Shown here in pieces: positions 1 through 5,348 of a stretch of DNA of 28,157 bases; position 1 is the stretch's first letter, and each line of letters begins with the position of its first letter. The notes under the pieces are model-generated. The model had not been told where the DNA came from. It saw only the letters and a program-made list of their open reading frames with translations, and searched no databases. The translations under genes and the position numbers were made by a program. Source of the stretch: a virus; the IMG/VR virus record IMGVR_UViG_3300007538_000127, positions 1 through 28,157 of that record. One strand, given 5' to 3'.

Positions 1-304
1 AGTAGGATTGAGTTTGAGTCAGGATAAACATAAGCTCAAGACCAGGTGGCTGCAGTACACCGTCCGCATCCATCTCAGCTTCAACATAAACGGCACGTAG
101 TCCCCCACTCTCAATAGTTGTACGTTTGTCCCAAGCATCATTCAGGCGCTGCTCAGCGGATAGAATAAGTTGCACAATGGTGGGTACCTTTAAACCGTCA
201 CGTGTAGCCCATTTCCAATCAACTTGTCCCATTACTTTATGGACACGTTCGAAGTTAAACGTATTAAGGCAATACTCAATCGCCTCTCTCTTGTAGTTAG
301 TCAT
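1..304 (-). CDS. Conserved cyanophage hypothetical protein, 3'-truncated by window edge
   Basis: The frame is open from an ATG at 304 to the window edge, giving the N-terminal 101 residues (begins MTNYKREAIEYCLNTFNFER; the last visible codons read TQTQSY). The segment FNFERVHKVMGQVDWKW, followed by a stretch reading VPTIVQLILSAEQRLNDAWD, resembles a small conserved protein seen in many cyanophages; that similarity is from memory. No catalytic motif or membrane segment is visible and no function can be given. It is the last of a row of small minus-strand genes that look like early (left-arm) genes. No Shine-Dalgarno sequence precedes the start. A 15-base motif (TGTGAATGTGAAATG on the plus strand, 329-343) lies in its leader and recurs in the leader of the next gene upstream. 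Confidence 0.75.
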   Translation of the reverse strand, partial: MTNYKREAIEYCLNTFNFERVHKVMGQVDWKWATRDGLKVPTIVQLILSAEQRLNDAWDKRTTIESGGLRAVYVEAEMDADGVLQPPGLELMFILTQTQSY

Positions 305-354
305 AGTTGTAGCTACGTCCTTGGGTTGTGTGAATGTGAAATGGTTCGCTCTAC

Positions 355-675
355 TTAGGCAGCGTCATTCTCCTCCATCATATCAACAAGACGGCTACAA
401 TACGTCTCAACAGTATGCCAAACCATAACCTGGATTAGCCCTTGTACACTAGTGATATCCTTGGAAAGAATAGCCATGAAGTCATCACCAAGCGTGTCGA
501 AACACACGTCCTCGATGTCATCCTCAAAGCGTTGGAAGAACTCATTACACTCTTTGTAATAGATGAACCCAGAGACACCAATGCTGCAACCGTAGTTAGC
601 AACATCAATGATCTCATCTTCGTCGGTGAAACGCTCAGCAAGGGCGTCAGTAAGTTCTTGGGTGTAGAACAGCAT
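355..675 (-). CDS. Small acidic hypothetical protein (106 aa)
   Basis: The reading frame opens at 738, but the first 21 residues are low-quality leader. The ATG at 675 gives a compact acidic protein starting MLFYTQELTDALAER and ending MEENDAA, so I prefer that start. The body is rich in Asp and Glu (TDEDEIIDVANYG, FEDDIEDVCFD) with aromatic residues between, as in small cyanophage conserved proteins of the early region. There is no signal peptide, membrane segment or recognisable enzyme motif. Its leader contains the same 15-mer (679-693) as the leader of the downstream gene, only 4 bases from this ATG. No Shine-Dalgarno sequence is visible. The function is unknown; an acidic host-takeover protein is one possibility, by position only. 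Confidence 0.7.
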   Translation of the reverse strand: MLFYTQELTDALAERFTDEDEIIDVANYGCSIGVSGFIYYKECNEFFQRFEDDIEDVCFDTLGDDFMAILSKDITSVQGLIQVMVWHTVETYCSRLVDMMEENDAA

Positions 676-776
676 GGTTGGTTGTGAATGTGAAATGTAC
701 AACGTAGTCTCGTGGTGAGAGCTACAGAAAAGGATCAACGAATGATCCTAAAGTGTAGCTATCTTAAGACGCTAAC

Positions 777-1022
777 TCACACAGCGATAGCATAACGCAG
801 CTCAACGGTGCTACGCTTACCATTAACACAATTCTCGTTAACCCAGAAGCCAAGCGACATATTAGGATTAGCAAGCAGGTTAAGGATAGCACGACGGCTA
901 ACACCAGTGTACTTATAGCTACGTCCACCATTGAAGGTGACGTTAACAACACCAGTAACAGGGTTAGCAGTCATGAAGTACACAGCATCAGAGGTACGGA
1001 TGGGAACGATGGAAGTAAACAT
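777..1022 (-). CDS. KTSC-domain-like small protein (81 aa)
   Basis: The protein starts MFTSIVPIRTSDAVYFMTAN. The central part, FNGGRSYKYTGVSRRAILNL followed by LANPNMSLGFWVNENC, has the pattern of the KTSC domain: a beta strand with F-x-G-x-x-Y-x-Y, then a helix, then a G-x-[FY]-x-N stretch. KTSC domains are small nucleic-acid-associated or unknown-function folds common in phages. The gene is complete, 81 residues, and belongs to the row of small minus-strand early-type genes. The leader upstream (1023-1070) is free of genes and lacks a Shine-Dalgarno sequence. The domain call rests on pattern recognition only, and the biological role is unknown. Confidence 0.72.
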   Translation of the reverse strand: MFTSIVPIRTSDAVYFMTANPVTGVVNVTFNGGRSYKYTGVSRRAILNLLANPNMSLGFWVNENCVNGKRSTVELRYAIAV

Positions 1023-1091
1023 GTTGAAGTTAAGTAAGTGAATGAGTAGCTTGTGAAGGCTACAGAGAGGCAGTTAGCCTCAGTGTAACAT

Positions 1092-1259
1092 TCAGGAATT
1101 GAGATCCTTAGGAATCGTAAGCCAGATCGCCCTATCAGTGCCCATTGTGAACTGATGATCCCAGATAAAGTGAGTGGCGTCTTGATTACTCAAGCCACAC
1201 TCAGACATCAGATGGGTGATAGCTTCTTTGAAAGTAGTAAACCGGAAAGTGTTAGACAT
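1092..1259 (-). CDS. Small hypothetical protein (55 aa)
   Basis: Reading the minus strand from the ATG at 1259 gives 55 residues (begins MSNTFRFTTFKEAITHLMSE, ends TIPKDLNS) before TGA at 1092-1094. The composition is protein-like, with a probable amphipathic helix (FKEAITHLMSECGLSNQDA) and three Trp. It starts three bases downstream of the stop of the preceding 62-residue gene (stop at 1263), which fits the dense spacing of this block. I recognise no family. It is small enough that chance cannot be excluded, but its position and composition favour a real gene. Confidence 0.55.
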   Translation of the reverse strand: MSNTFRFTTFKEAITHLMSECGLSNQDATHFIWDHQFTMGTDRAIWLTIPKDLNS

Positions 1260-1262
1260 TAG

Positions 1263-1451
1263 TTAGCTCCAGGCAGTAATGAACTCGTCGATGTCATCGC
1301 TAGCTTCATCGATAAGCTCGTCGTCACTCAACGACTGCAGCATAGCGAGGTACTCATCAGGAGTAGGATCGACACTAGGATCGAAGTCATCGTGGCAAAG
1401 GAACTTGTATTCGTTGTGGAGAGCAGTAATGAGTTGAGATCGGTTGAACAT
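1263..1451 (-). CDS. Small acidic conserved cyanophage protein (62 aa core)
   Basis: The preferred start is the ATG at 1451, giving MFNRSQLITALHNEYKFLCH and then DDFDPSVDPTPDEYLAMLQS, ending EFITAWS. This strongly acidic pattern (NEYxFLCHDDFDP, then DEYLxMLxSLSxDELI) is one I associate with small conserved cyanophage proteins. The frame is open further upstream to 1667. An in-frame ATG at 1634 overlaps the stop of the previous gene by 11 bases (ATGAGCTTTGA), so a longer 123-residue form begun by translational coupling is possible. The extra N-terminal segment is less protein-like and may be leader. No Shine-Dalgarno sequence decides between them. The function is unknown. Confidence 0.68.
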   Translation of the reverse strand: MFNRSQLITALHNEYKFLCHDDFDPSVDPTPDEYLAMLQSLSDDELIDEASDDIDEFITAWS

Positions 1452-1623
1452 GTCTGTAGTGTAGCAGGTGGTGAGAGCGCTTGGGTGGGAGAGTGGACAG
1501 AGCTTGAACTGGCTGGCTTCGTACTCAGCTTGCATCAGTGCTCCTTCCTCATCTCTCATGCTTACAACATAGCACGTGTTGAGGTGGTTTGCAAGTGGGT
1601 GTGTGCCACTTCCTTCACTGGTT

Positions 1624-1941
1624 TCAAAGCTCATGGAACACCTGCACTTCTGATACAAGAATACCATTCAGTTTAGCGGGTTTGTTTCGCTTAGCCTTTG
1701 GTACGCAATCACACCACATTAAACTCTTAATTGGCTTATCACCAAGTACAAATGTTGTGTCCTTTAATTTCATCGTGTCTCTCAACTGGACATACGTAGT
1801 ATGGCACAGCTCCAAGCCAATTGCAAGCGATGGTAGACAGTAGTTTAACTGGCGCTCAACCGATAACGTTTGCTTATCATTTAGATAAGTTATACTGATG
1901 GCTATACAGATGTTTTTATTTTTATTTATTCGTATCAGCAT
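1624..1941 (-). CDS. Possible small hypothetical protein (105 aa, or 49 aa from an internal ATG)
   Basis: The frame is open on the minus strand from an ATG at 1941 (105 residues). The N-terminal part runs across a hairpin (1873-1889) and an AT-rich stretch that looks more like a promoter or leader, so the real start may be the ATG at 1773, giving 49 residues (begins MKLKDTTFVLGDKPIKSLMW; the C-terminal stretch NGILVSEVQVFHEL is well formed). Its TGA (1624-1626) overlaps an in-frame ATG of the next gene, which is consistent with coupling. Two Cys in a W-C-D-C segment could bind metal, but no family is recognised. Plus-strand frames over the same bases look weaker. Confidence 0.42.
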   Translation of the reverse strand: MLIRINKNKNICIAISITYLNDKQTLSVERQLNYCLPSLAIGLELCHTTYVQLRDTMKLKDTTFVLGDKPIKSLMWCDCVPKAKRNKPAKLNGILVSEVQVFHEL

Positions 1942-1966
1942 TTGCTAACAATACGTATTCGTATCA
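1927..1966. repeat. Two 11-bp direct repeats, 29 bp apart
   Basis: TATTCGTATCA occurs at 1927-1937 and again at 1956-1966 (TGATACGAATA on the minus strand). The second copy is flanked by an inverted ATACG/CGTAT. They sit just upstream of the small-gene block in the direction of transcription. On the minus strand, TTGTTA and TAAATA separated by 17 bases fall within and beside the repeat (1926-1954), a weak sigma-70-like promoter. A paired operator or regulator site is possible; this is inference. Confidence 0.45.
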
Positions 1967-1990
1967 ACGCACGATACCGATGACGATTAC

Positions 1991-2105
1991 CCGCTCGCAC
2001 TTCGTGCTCGCTCCCCTCACCACCAGTGATGAGCAGTGATAATCATTATCAACACAGTGGAAAGGAAGCGAGCGAAGCCGAACGAAGTGAGGCGGATGCG
2101 AGCGG
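1991..2105. repeat. Imperfect inverted repeat built of GCGAGC motifs
   Basis: CCGCTCGCA at 1991-1999 is the exact reverse complement of TGCGAGCGG at 2097-2105. Inside these arms ACTTCGT (1999-2005) again matches ACGAAGT (2082-2088) in inverted sense. The right arm is longer and contains GCGAGCGAAGCCGAACGAAG-type phased repeats (2068-2087). The related GCGAGC-GTA-GCGAGC lies at 2276-2290, overlapping the 3' end of the 107-residue gene. The region is GC-rich compared with its surroundings. Confidence 0.6.
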
Positions 2106-2173
2106 CATAACACAATACAACGCTGCTGTAGTGCTACGATATAACAGTATTGGCCGCGGCAAATAATGTAATG

Positions 2174-2188
2174 TTAGGGTACCCCAAT
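2174..2188 (-). promoter_or_regulatory. Candidate phage RNA-polymerase promoter (Syn5-like)
   Basis: On the minus strand the 15 bases read ATTGGGGTACCCTAA. The promoter recognised by the RNA polymerase of cyanophage Syn5 is, from memory, ATTGGGCACCCGTAA. The two agree at 11 of 15 positions, with the same ATTGGG block, CC core and terminal TAA. The element points toward the small early-type genes. I found no second copy in the intergenic parts of the window. The same bases can pair as a small hairpin, so the match could be structural rather than a promoter. Confidence 0.4.
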
Positions 2189-2194
2189 GGGGGT

Positions 2195-2214
2195 ATATAA
2201 CGGTAGCGTTATAT
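2195..2214. other. Perfect 8-bp stem hairpin
   Basis: ATATAACG (2195-2202), loop GTAG, CGTTATAT (2207-2214) forms a perfect stem. It is nested inside shorter complementary arms GTACC (2179-2183) and GGTAC (2215-2219), so the whole block 2179-2219 could fold together with the promoter candidate next to it. No T-run follows on either strand, so it is not a simple intrinsic terminator. Confidence 0.55.
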
Positions 2215-2269
2215 GGTACTAGGCTTCACAAATTTATGGTAAAATTTTAAGCCCCCTCTATATGCCTCT

Positions 2270-2593
2270 CTAAGGCTCGCTACGCTCGCCCGCCCCATCA
2301 ATGTACCAAGGAGCGGTTAAACGCATCTCAGGGAGGCTCTCAGACGTCTTAGACAACGTTTCCGTGTAAACGGGAGACACCATATCAGGTGGTGGGGGTA
2401 AAACTACCTCCTCCACCGCTTTACTTACCTCATTTTCCACCCGCTCATCAATAATCCACGACTCAATGGAGTAAAGGAGACCCAAAAGAAGGTGGTCTAC
2501 CCAAGGAACACCAGTCTTAAGGGTCTTGTAAGCTGCTTTAAACTCGTTAAGCTTTAATTGTCTTTGTTCCACAGGTCGAGTGGTGTTATTCAT
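2270..2593 (-). CDS. Hypothetical protein downstream of thyX (107 aa)
   Basis: The ATG at 2593 lies 8 bases inside the 3' end of thyX, a coupling overlap typical of this genome. The frame continues upstream to 2737, but that part is only the shadow of thyX. The protein begins MNNTTRPVEQRQLKLNEFKA, has a central hydrophobic helix (VDHLLLGLLYSIESWIID), an acidic segment and a proline run (VVLPPPPDM), and ends GAGERSEP. The last six residues are encoded by a GCGAGC repeat (2276-2290), so the natural C-terminus may have been extended into repeat DNA. No domain is recognised. Position suggests co-expression with thyX, and perhaps early or middle expression. Confidence 0.65.
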   Translation of the reverse strand: MNNTTRPVEQRQLKLNEFKAAYKTLKTGVPWVDHLLLGLLYSIESWIIDERVENEVSKAVEEVVLPPPPDMVSPVYTETLSKTSESLPEMRLTAPWYIDGAGERSEP

Positions 2594-3245
2594 CACGAGA
2601 CCACATCGCCTCCGACACATTAGGTAAGTACTGGTAGAGGAGGTCTTGAACTTGAGAGGCGATGAGGGCGTGTTCTCGCTGGGTACCGTTACTTGTACGA
2701 AGGTCACAATAGTGAAGCCACGACCTAATGGTACCATTCATGTAAAGTTTGGTGGGTGCTGCCATTGGAAGTACTTCCCTTGCACACTCCTTTGCTACCC
2801 CAGCTTCTACCATCTCTTTGTAGAGACCATAACAGTCGGAGTAAAGACTACCTATGCGGAATTGGAAGTTCTTCTTCACTACTTCATCAAGATCGTCGAT
2901 AGAGTTTTGTCGGTTCTTAGTATCTTGACGACGGAGTTGGGGGATAGAGGCTTGTTTCTCCACCTTAGCGTACCTTTGGCTAAACTCTTGGAAACTAAAG
3001 GAACGGTGTCGAAGGATTTGAGCGGCGATAGAACGTGTAGTGTCGATAGAGACACACATGTTCACCATCTCAAAAGGAGACCAATGGTTATGAGTAATGA
3101 GATAACGGATTAGCTTAGCACTCGTCTGAGTGTTTGACTGGTTAGAGGGATTAGACACCCTAGCCATGTAAGCGATAAGGTCTTCAGCTTCGGGGGTAAT
3201 GTGTACGAGTTGAACGCAGTGAGACGAAGGTTGAGCGGTGTGCAT
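2586..3245 (-). CDS. thyX: Flavin-dependent thymidylate synthase ThyX
   Basis: ThyX methylates dUMP to dTMP using methylenetetrahydrofolate, FAD and NADPH, supplying thymidine for phage DNA replication. The signature is intact: RHRSFSFQEFSQRY, beginning near residue 79 of the 219-residue form, contains the RHR-x7-S motif. Upstream, YMARVSNPSNQ and HNHWSPFEM, and downstream LHYCDLRTSNGTQREH, match the family well; the last is the conserved substrate-binding helix region. The length fits short ThyX proteins. I chose the ATG at 3245 because family proteins begin close to it (VQLVHITPEAEDLI). A GTG at 3293 would add 16 residues encoded by repetitive ACC-rich leader. The gene follows the terminase terminator and a palindromic region, so it probably has its own promoter. 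Confidence 0.95.
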   Translation of the reverse strand: MHTAQPSSHCVQLVHITPEAEDLIAYMARVSNPSNQSNTQTSAKLIRYLITHNHWSPFEMVNMCVSIDTTRSIAAQILRHRSFSFQEFSQRYAKVEKQASIPQLRRQDTKNRQNSIDDLDEVVKKNFQFRIGSLYSDCYGLYKEMVEAGVAKECAREVLPMAAPTKLYMNGTIRSWLHYCDLRTSNGTQREHALIASQVQDLLYQYLPNVSEAMWSRDE

Positions 3246-3307
3246 TGGTGGTAAGGTGGTGGTTAATGGTGGTAAGTAACTTACTTCATTCACTTAGTTT
3301 AACAGTA

Positions 3308-3360
3308 TTAACACAGGATAACAAGGGATGATAATATCATCATGTGTTATCACTTGTTAA
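3308..3360. repeat. 53-bp regular imperfect palindrome upstream of thyX
   Basis: The arms pair in three exact blocks separated by symmetric 3x3 mismatches: TTAACA/TGTTAA (6), GATAACA/TGTTATC (7), GATGAT/ATCATC (6), around a 3-base centre AAT. The spacing 6-3-7-3-6-3-6-3-7-3-6 is exact. As DNA it could be a multi-site operator. As RNA it would be one long hairpin, such as an RNase III site. It lies 5' of thyX, about 60 bases before its ATG. Confidence 0.7.
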
Positions 3361-3440
3361 AGTACTTTAAAGGAAGTAGAAAGAGAAGTTTAAAGAAAGT
3401 ACTAAACAGAATGTCCATTCCCGGGGACATTGTCTTTAGT

Positions 3441-3477
3441 AAAAGGGGGAAGGAGAGCTTGTCTCGAGTTCCCCCTT
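3441..3477 (-). terminator. Intrinsic terminator downstream of terL
   Basis: On the minus strand AAGGGGGAA (3477-3469) pairs perfectly with TTCCCCCTT (3451-3443), with a loop that can form an inner GAG/CTC pair, and is followed by T residues (3444-3441). It lies about 100 bases beyond the terL stop and should end the late (structural, lysis and packaging) transcript. The plus-strand reading lacks a T-run of equal quality. Confidence 0.65.
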
Positions 3478-3573
3478 ACCTTTGGCGGTCCACCCTTCCG
3501 CCTCCGGCTATACGGCAGTCATGTTCAAGATCGGTTGGTATGACTTGTGTCTTATTTTGTGTCTTACGTAAGA

Positions 3574-5301
3574 TTAAACCCACGTTGGGATACCATTTTT
3601 ACCCAATCCACGAGCTTGTCTTTTTTGATTTAAAGACATACCTAAGACTATATGATTTGTCTCAGATTGGGGGTCGTCCATAAACGCTTGTAACATGTCG
3701 TTCCACTCTTCACGTTTACGGTCTTTTATTACTTCTTGAGCGGAGATAGCGAGAGCATCTGTGAAGTACTTAACACCTTGAGCTAAGCTATCTAGTCTGT
3801 CGTCGTGTCTAATGGCTCCCTTTTCCCGACACATCCTAGACATTTGGTAGAAGAGCATGTAAAGGAGTCGCTCTTCCGGTGCAGCGTCTGGATTGGACTT
3901 AAAGTCCCACTCGATAACGTTTCTGTCTACAACAAGTCTATGTTGATTTAATACGGGCTCAAGGGTATCAATAATACGGTCTTCTTTACGTACATTAGCA
4001 CGTACCTCCTCAATGTCTATCAGTTGTTGTGTCTGTTGGAGGTGTTTACGGAATAGCTCGGAGACGATACCATCACCAAAGTTCGTTTCAATTACAAGCT
4101 TAGTAACATTGTACTTTTTACAACCTTTAAGGATGTCTAGCAATGTTTTGTCGCTGTAACCGTCACGGTAAGCACGTACTTCGTGGAGGTAAAGGAAACC
4201 ATTCCTCTGTGAGATAAAGGTAGCAGCCGTTTCGTCTGAGCCTCTACCAGATGGGTCTACGGAACAAATAGTTTCTTGGTAGTCGTCCCATTGACCTTGG
4301 ATTTGCATCGGGGAGTAGAAGTAATCCCCAGGTAGACCAACGGTTGGAAGATCTTTGATGACGTTTTGAGGGTCGGAACACCAAACGATACTTTCAGGTG
4401 CTTTAGTTGGGTTAACGCTAGTAACGATAAGGTCAGAGCACTTAAGGGGGAACTTCTCAGCATCACTAAGGGAGGTATCAAGCATGAACTGCAACATAAA
4501 GTTGCTACGTCCCATTGACGCTTCACGTTCTACTAGATCGTCGTTATCAAAACGATCAGGGTCGGTTACACCCCAAGGCTTCGCTCCACCGTCAATATCT
4601 TCAACAAGTTGAGGAGCTAGAAGACCTTCGTATTGGGTAACCTTACGTGGGTAACGTGCTGGCCAAACAAATGGTTTGTAGTTACGTTCTGCTAACTTAC
4701 GGTAAATGGTAAAGGTAGTCTGAGGAGTACCAAGGTACATAATCCTACTATCATTTTTTGGAGTAAGGATTGACTCAGCCTCCGTACAAAGCTGTAGAAG
4801 CTTCTCCCTCATGAACTCTGTCATGGAGTTACCCGGAACCTCAATATCGTCTAGGATCATAAGGTCCGCACGACTACCAGTTAGTTGTCCGGTGATACCA
4901 ACACTTTTAACGGATGGTGCTTGGTGAGGAGGACACTTAATATCAAAGCTAATACGAGACCACCTGGCTGAGTCATCTTGGGGTTGCATATGTTTCAACC
5001 AAGGTGTCTCGATGATTAGCTTCTGTAGGAAGATAGACATGTTATCAGCCCGCTCCTTAGAGGCGGAGATAATCATGATCTTCTTTTCGTTATCTTTAAA
5101 GAGCGTCCAAAGGACGAACGCTCCAGTAATCCAACTTTTACCCACCCCTCGAAACGCTTGAATCTGTAGACGCTTAGGACCGTATTGGAGGTAATCAGCA
5201 ATAGCGTATTGTGCTCGGGTTGGGTGAGGTAGATCTAGTTGAGCCCAAAGAGCTTGTAAGAAGAGCTTAAAATCGTCTCTAAGGAGGTCTAAAGTACTCA
5301 T
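3574..5301 (-). CDS. terL: Terminase large subunit (T7 gp19-like)
   Basis: This is the DNA-packaging motor: an ATPase that docks on the portal and a nuclease that cuts concatemers. At 575 residues it is close to T7 gp19 (586). Seen directly: Walker A-type RGVGKS at residues 51-56; Walker B LMILDD at 146-151, followed by IEV; a motif-III-like LGTPQT near 189; and an RNase H-like nuclease centre with D348 (CSVDPSGRGSDET), E404 (LVIETNFGDG) and the D500/D503 region (RHDDRLDSLAQG). The ATG at 5301 has no Shine-Dalgarno sequence. A 47-base gap separates it from the upstream 403-residue gene. It is the last gene of the late block and is followed by a terminator. The T7-like type predicts genomes with direct terminal repeats. 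Confidence 0.96.
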   Translation of the reverse strand: MSTLDLLRDDFKLFLQALWAQLDLPHPTRAQYAIADYLQYGPKRLQIQAFRGVGKSWITGAFVLWTLFKDNEKKIMIISASKERADNMSIFLQKLIIETPWLKHMQPQDDSARWSRISFDIKCPPHQAPSVKSVGITGQLTGSRADLMILDDIEVPGNSMTEFMREKLLQLCTEAESILTPKNDSRIMYLGTPQTTFTIYRKLAERNYKPFVWPARYPRKVTQYEGLLAPQLVEDIDGGAKPWGVTDPDRFDNDDLVEREASMGRSNFMLQFMLDTSLSDAEKFPLKCSDLIVTSVNPTKAPESIVWCSDPQNVIKDLPTVGLPGDYFYSPMQIQGQWDDYQETICSVDPSGRGSDETAATFISQRNGFLYLHEVRAYRDGYSDKTLLDILKGCKKYNVTKLVIETNFGDGIVSELFRKHLQQTQQLIDIEEVRANVRKEDRIIDTLEPVLNQHRLVVDRNVIEWDFKSNPDAAPEERLLYMLFYQMSRMCREKGAIRHDDRLDSLAQGVKYFTDALAISAQEVIKDRKREEWNDMLQAFMDDPQSETNHIVLGMSLNQKRQARGLGKNGIPTWV

Positions 5302-5348
5302 AGGTATATTCTAGCGTAAAGGTGGGTGAAGGGGTGTTGTAGGGGCTT

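Larger units (their letters stand above)
1942..2269. other. Non-coding, structured junction region
   Basis: About 330 bases hold no convincing gene on either strand. They do hold two TATTCGTATCA repeats, a GATAATCATTATC palindrome (2038-2050), GCGAGC-type repeats forming an imperfect inverted repeat (1991-2005 against 2080-2105), an ATTGGG-N3-CCC-TAA promoter candidate (2174-2188) and a perfect 8-bp hairpin (2195-2214). In the direction of transcription the region separates the thyX pair from the small, probably early genes. It is a candidate for the early control region, and for part of the terminal repeat if the assembly is circular. Confidence 0.6.
3246..3573. other. Non-coding region with successive hairpins between terL and thyX
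   Basis: The only long frame here is a plus-strand one (3342-3683) that runs into terL antisense and has no homology I can see. Instead there are four successive inverted repeats: the 53-bp palindrome 3308-3360; arms AGTACTTT 3361-3368 and AAAGTACT 3396-3403; AATGTCC 3410-3416 and GGACATT 3425-3431; and the terminator 3441-3477. The stretch 3478-3573 shows only a weak GGCGG/CCGCC pair. The part next to thyX (3246-3293) is an ACC-rich leader. Confidence 0.6.

Noticed and set aside
1392-1843. Plus-strand frames over the small-gene block
   Set aside because: They overlap minus-strand genes that have better composition and coupling overlaps, and no plus-strand promoter or ribosome site is visible.
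3342-3683. Plus-strand 113-residue frame over the terL-thyX gap
   Set aside because: It runs through four inverted repeats and a terminator and then into terL antisense. Its sequence has no protein-like conservation.
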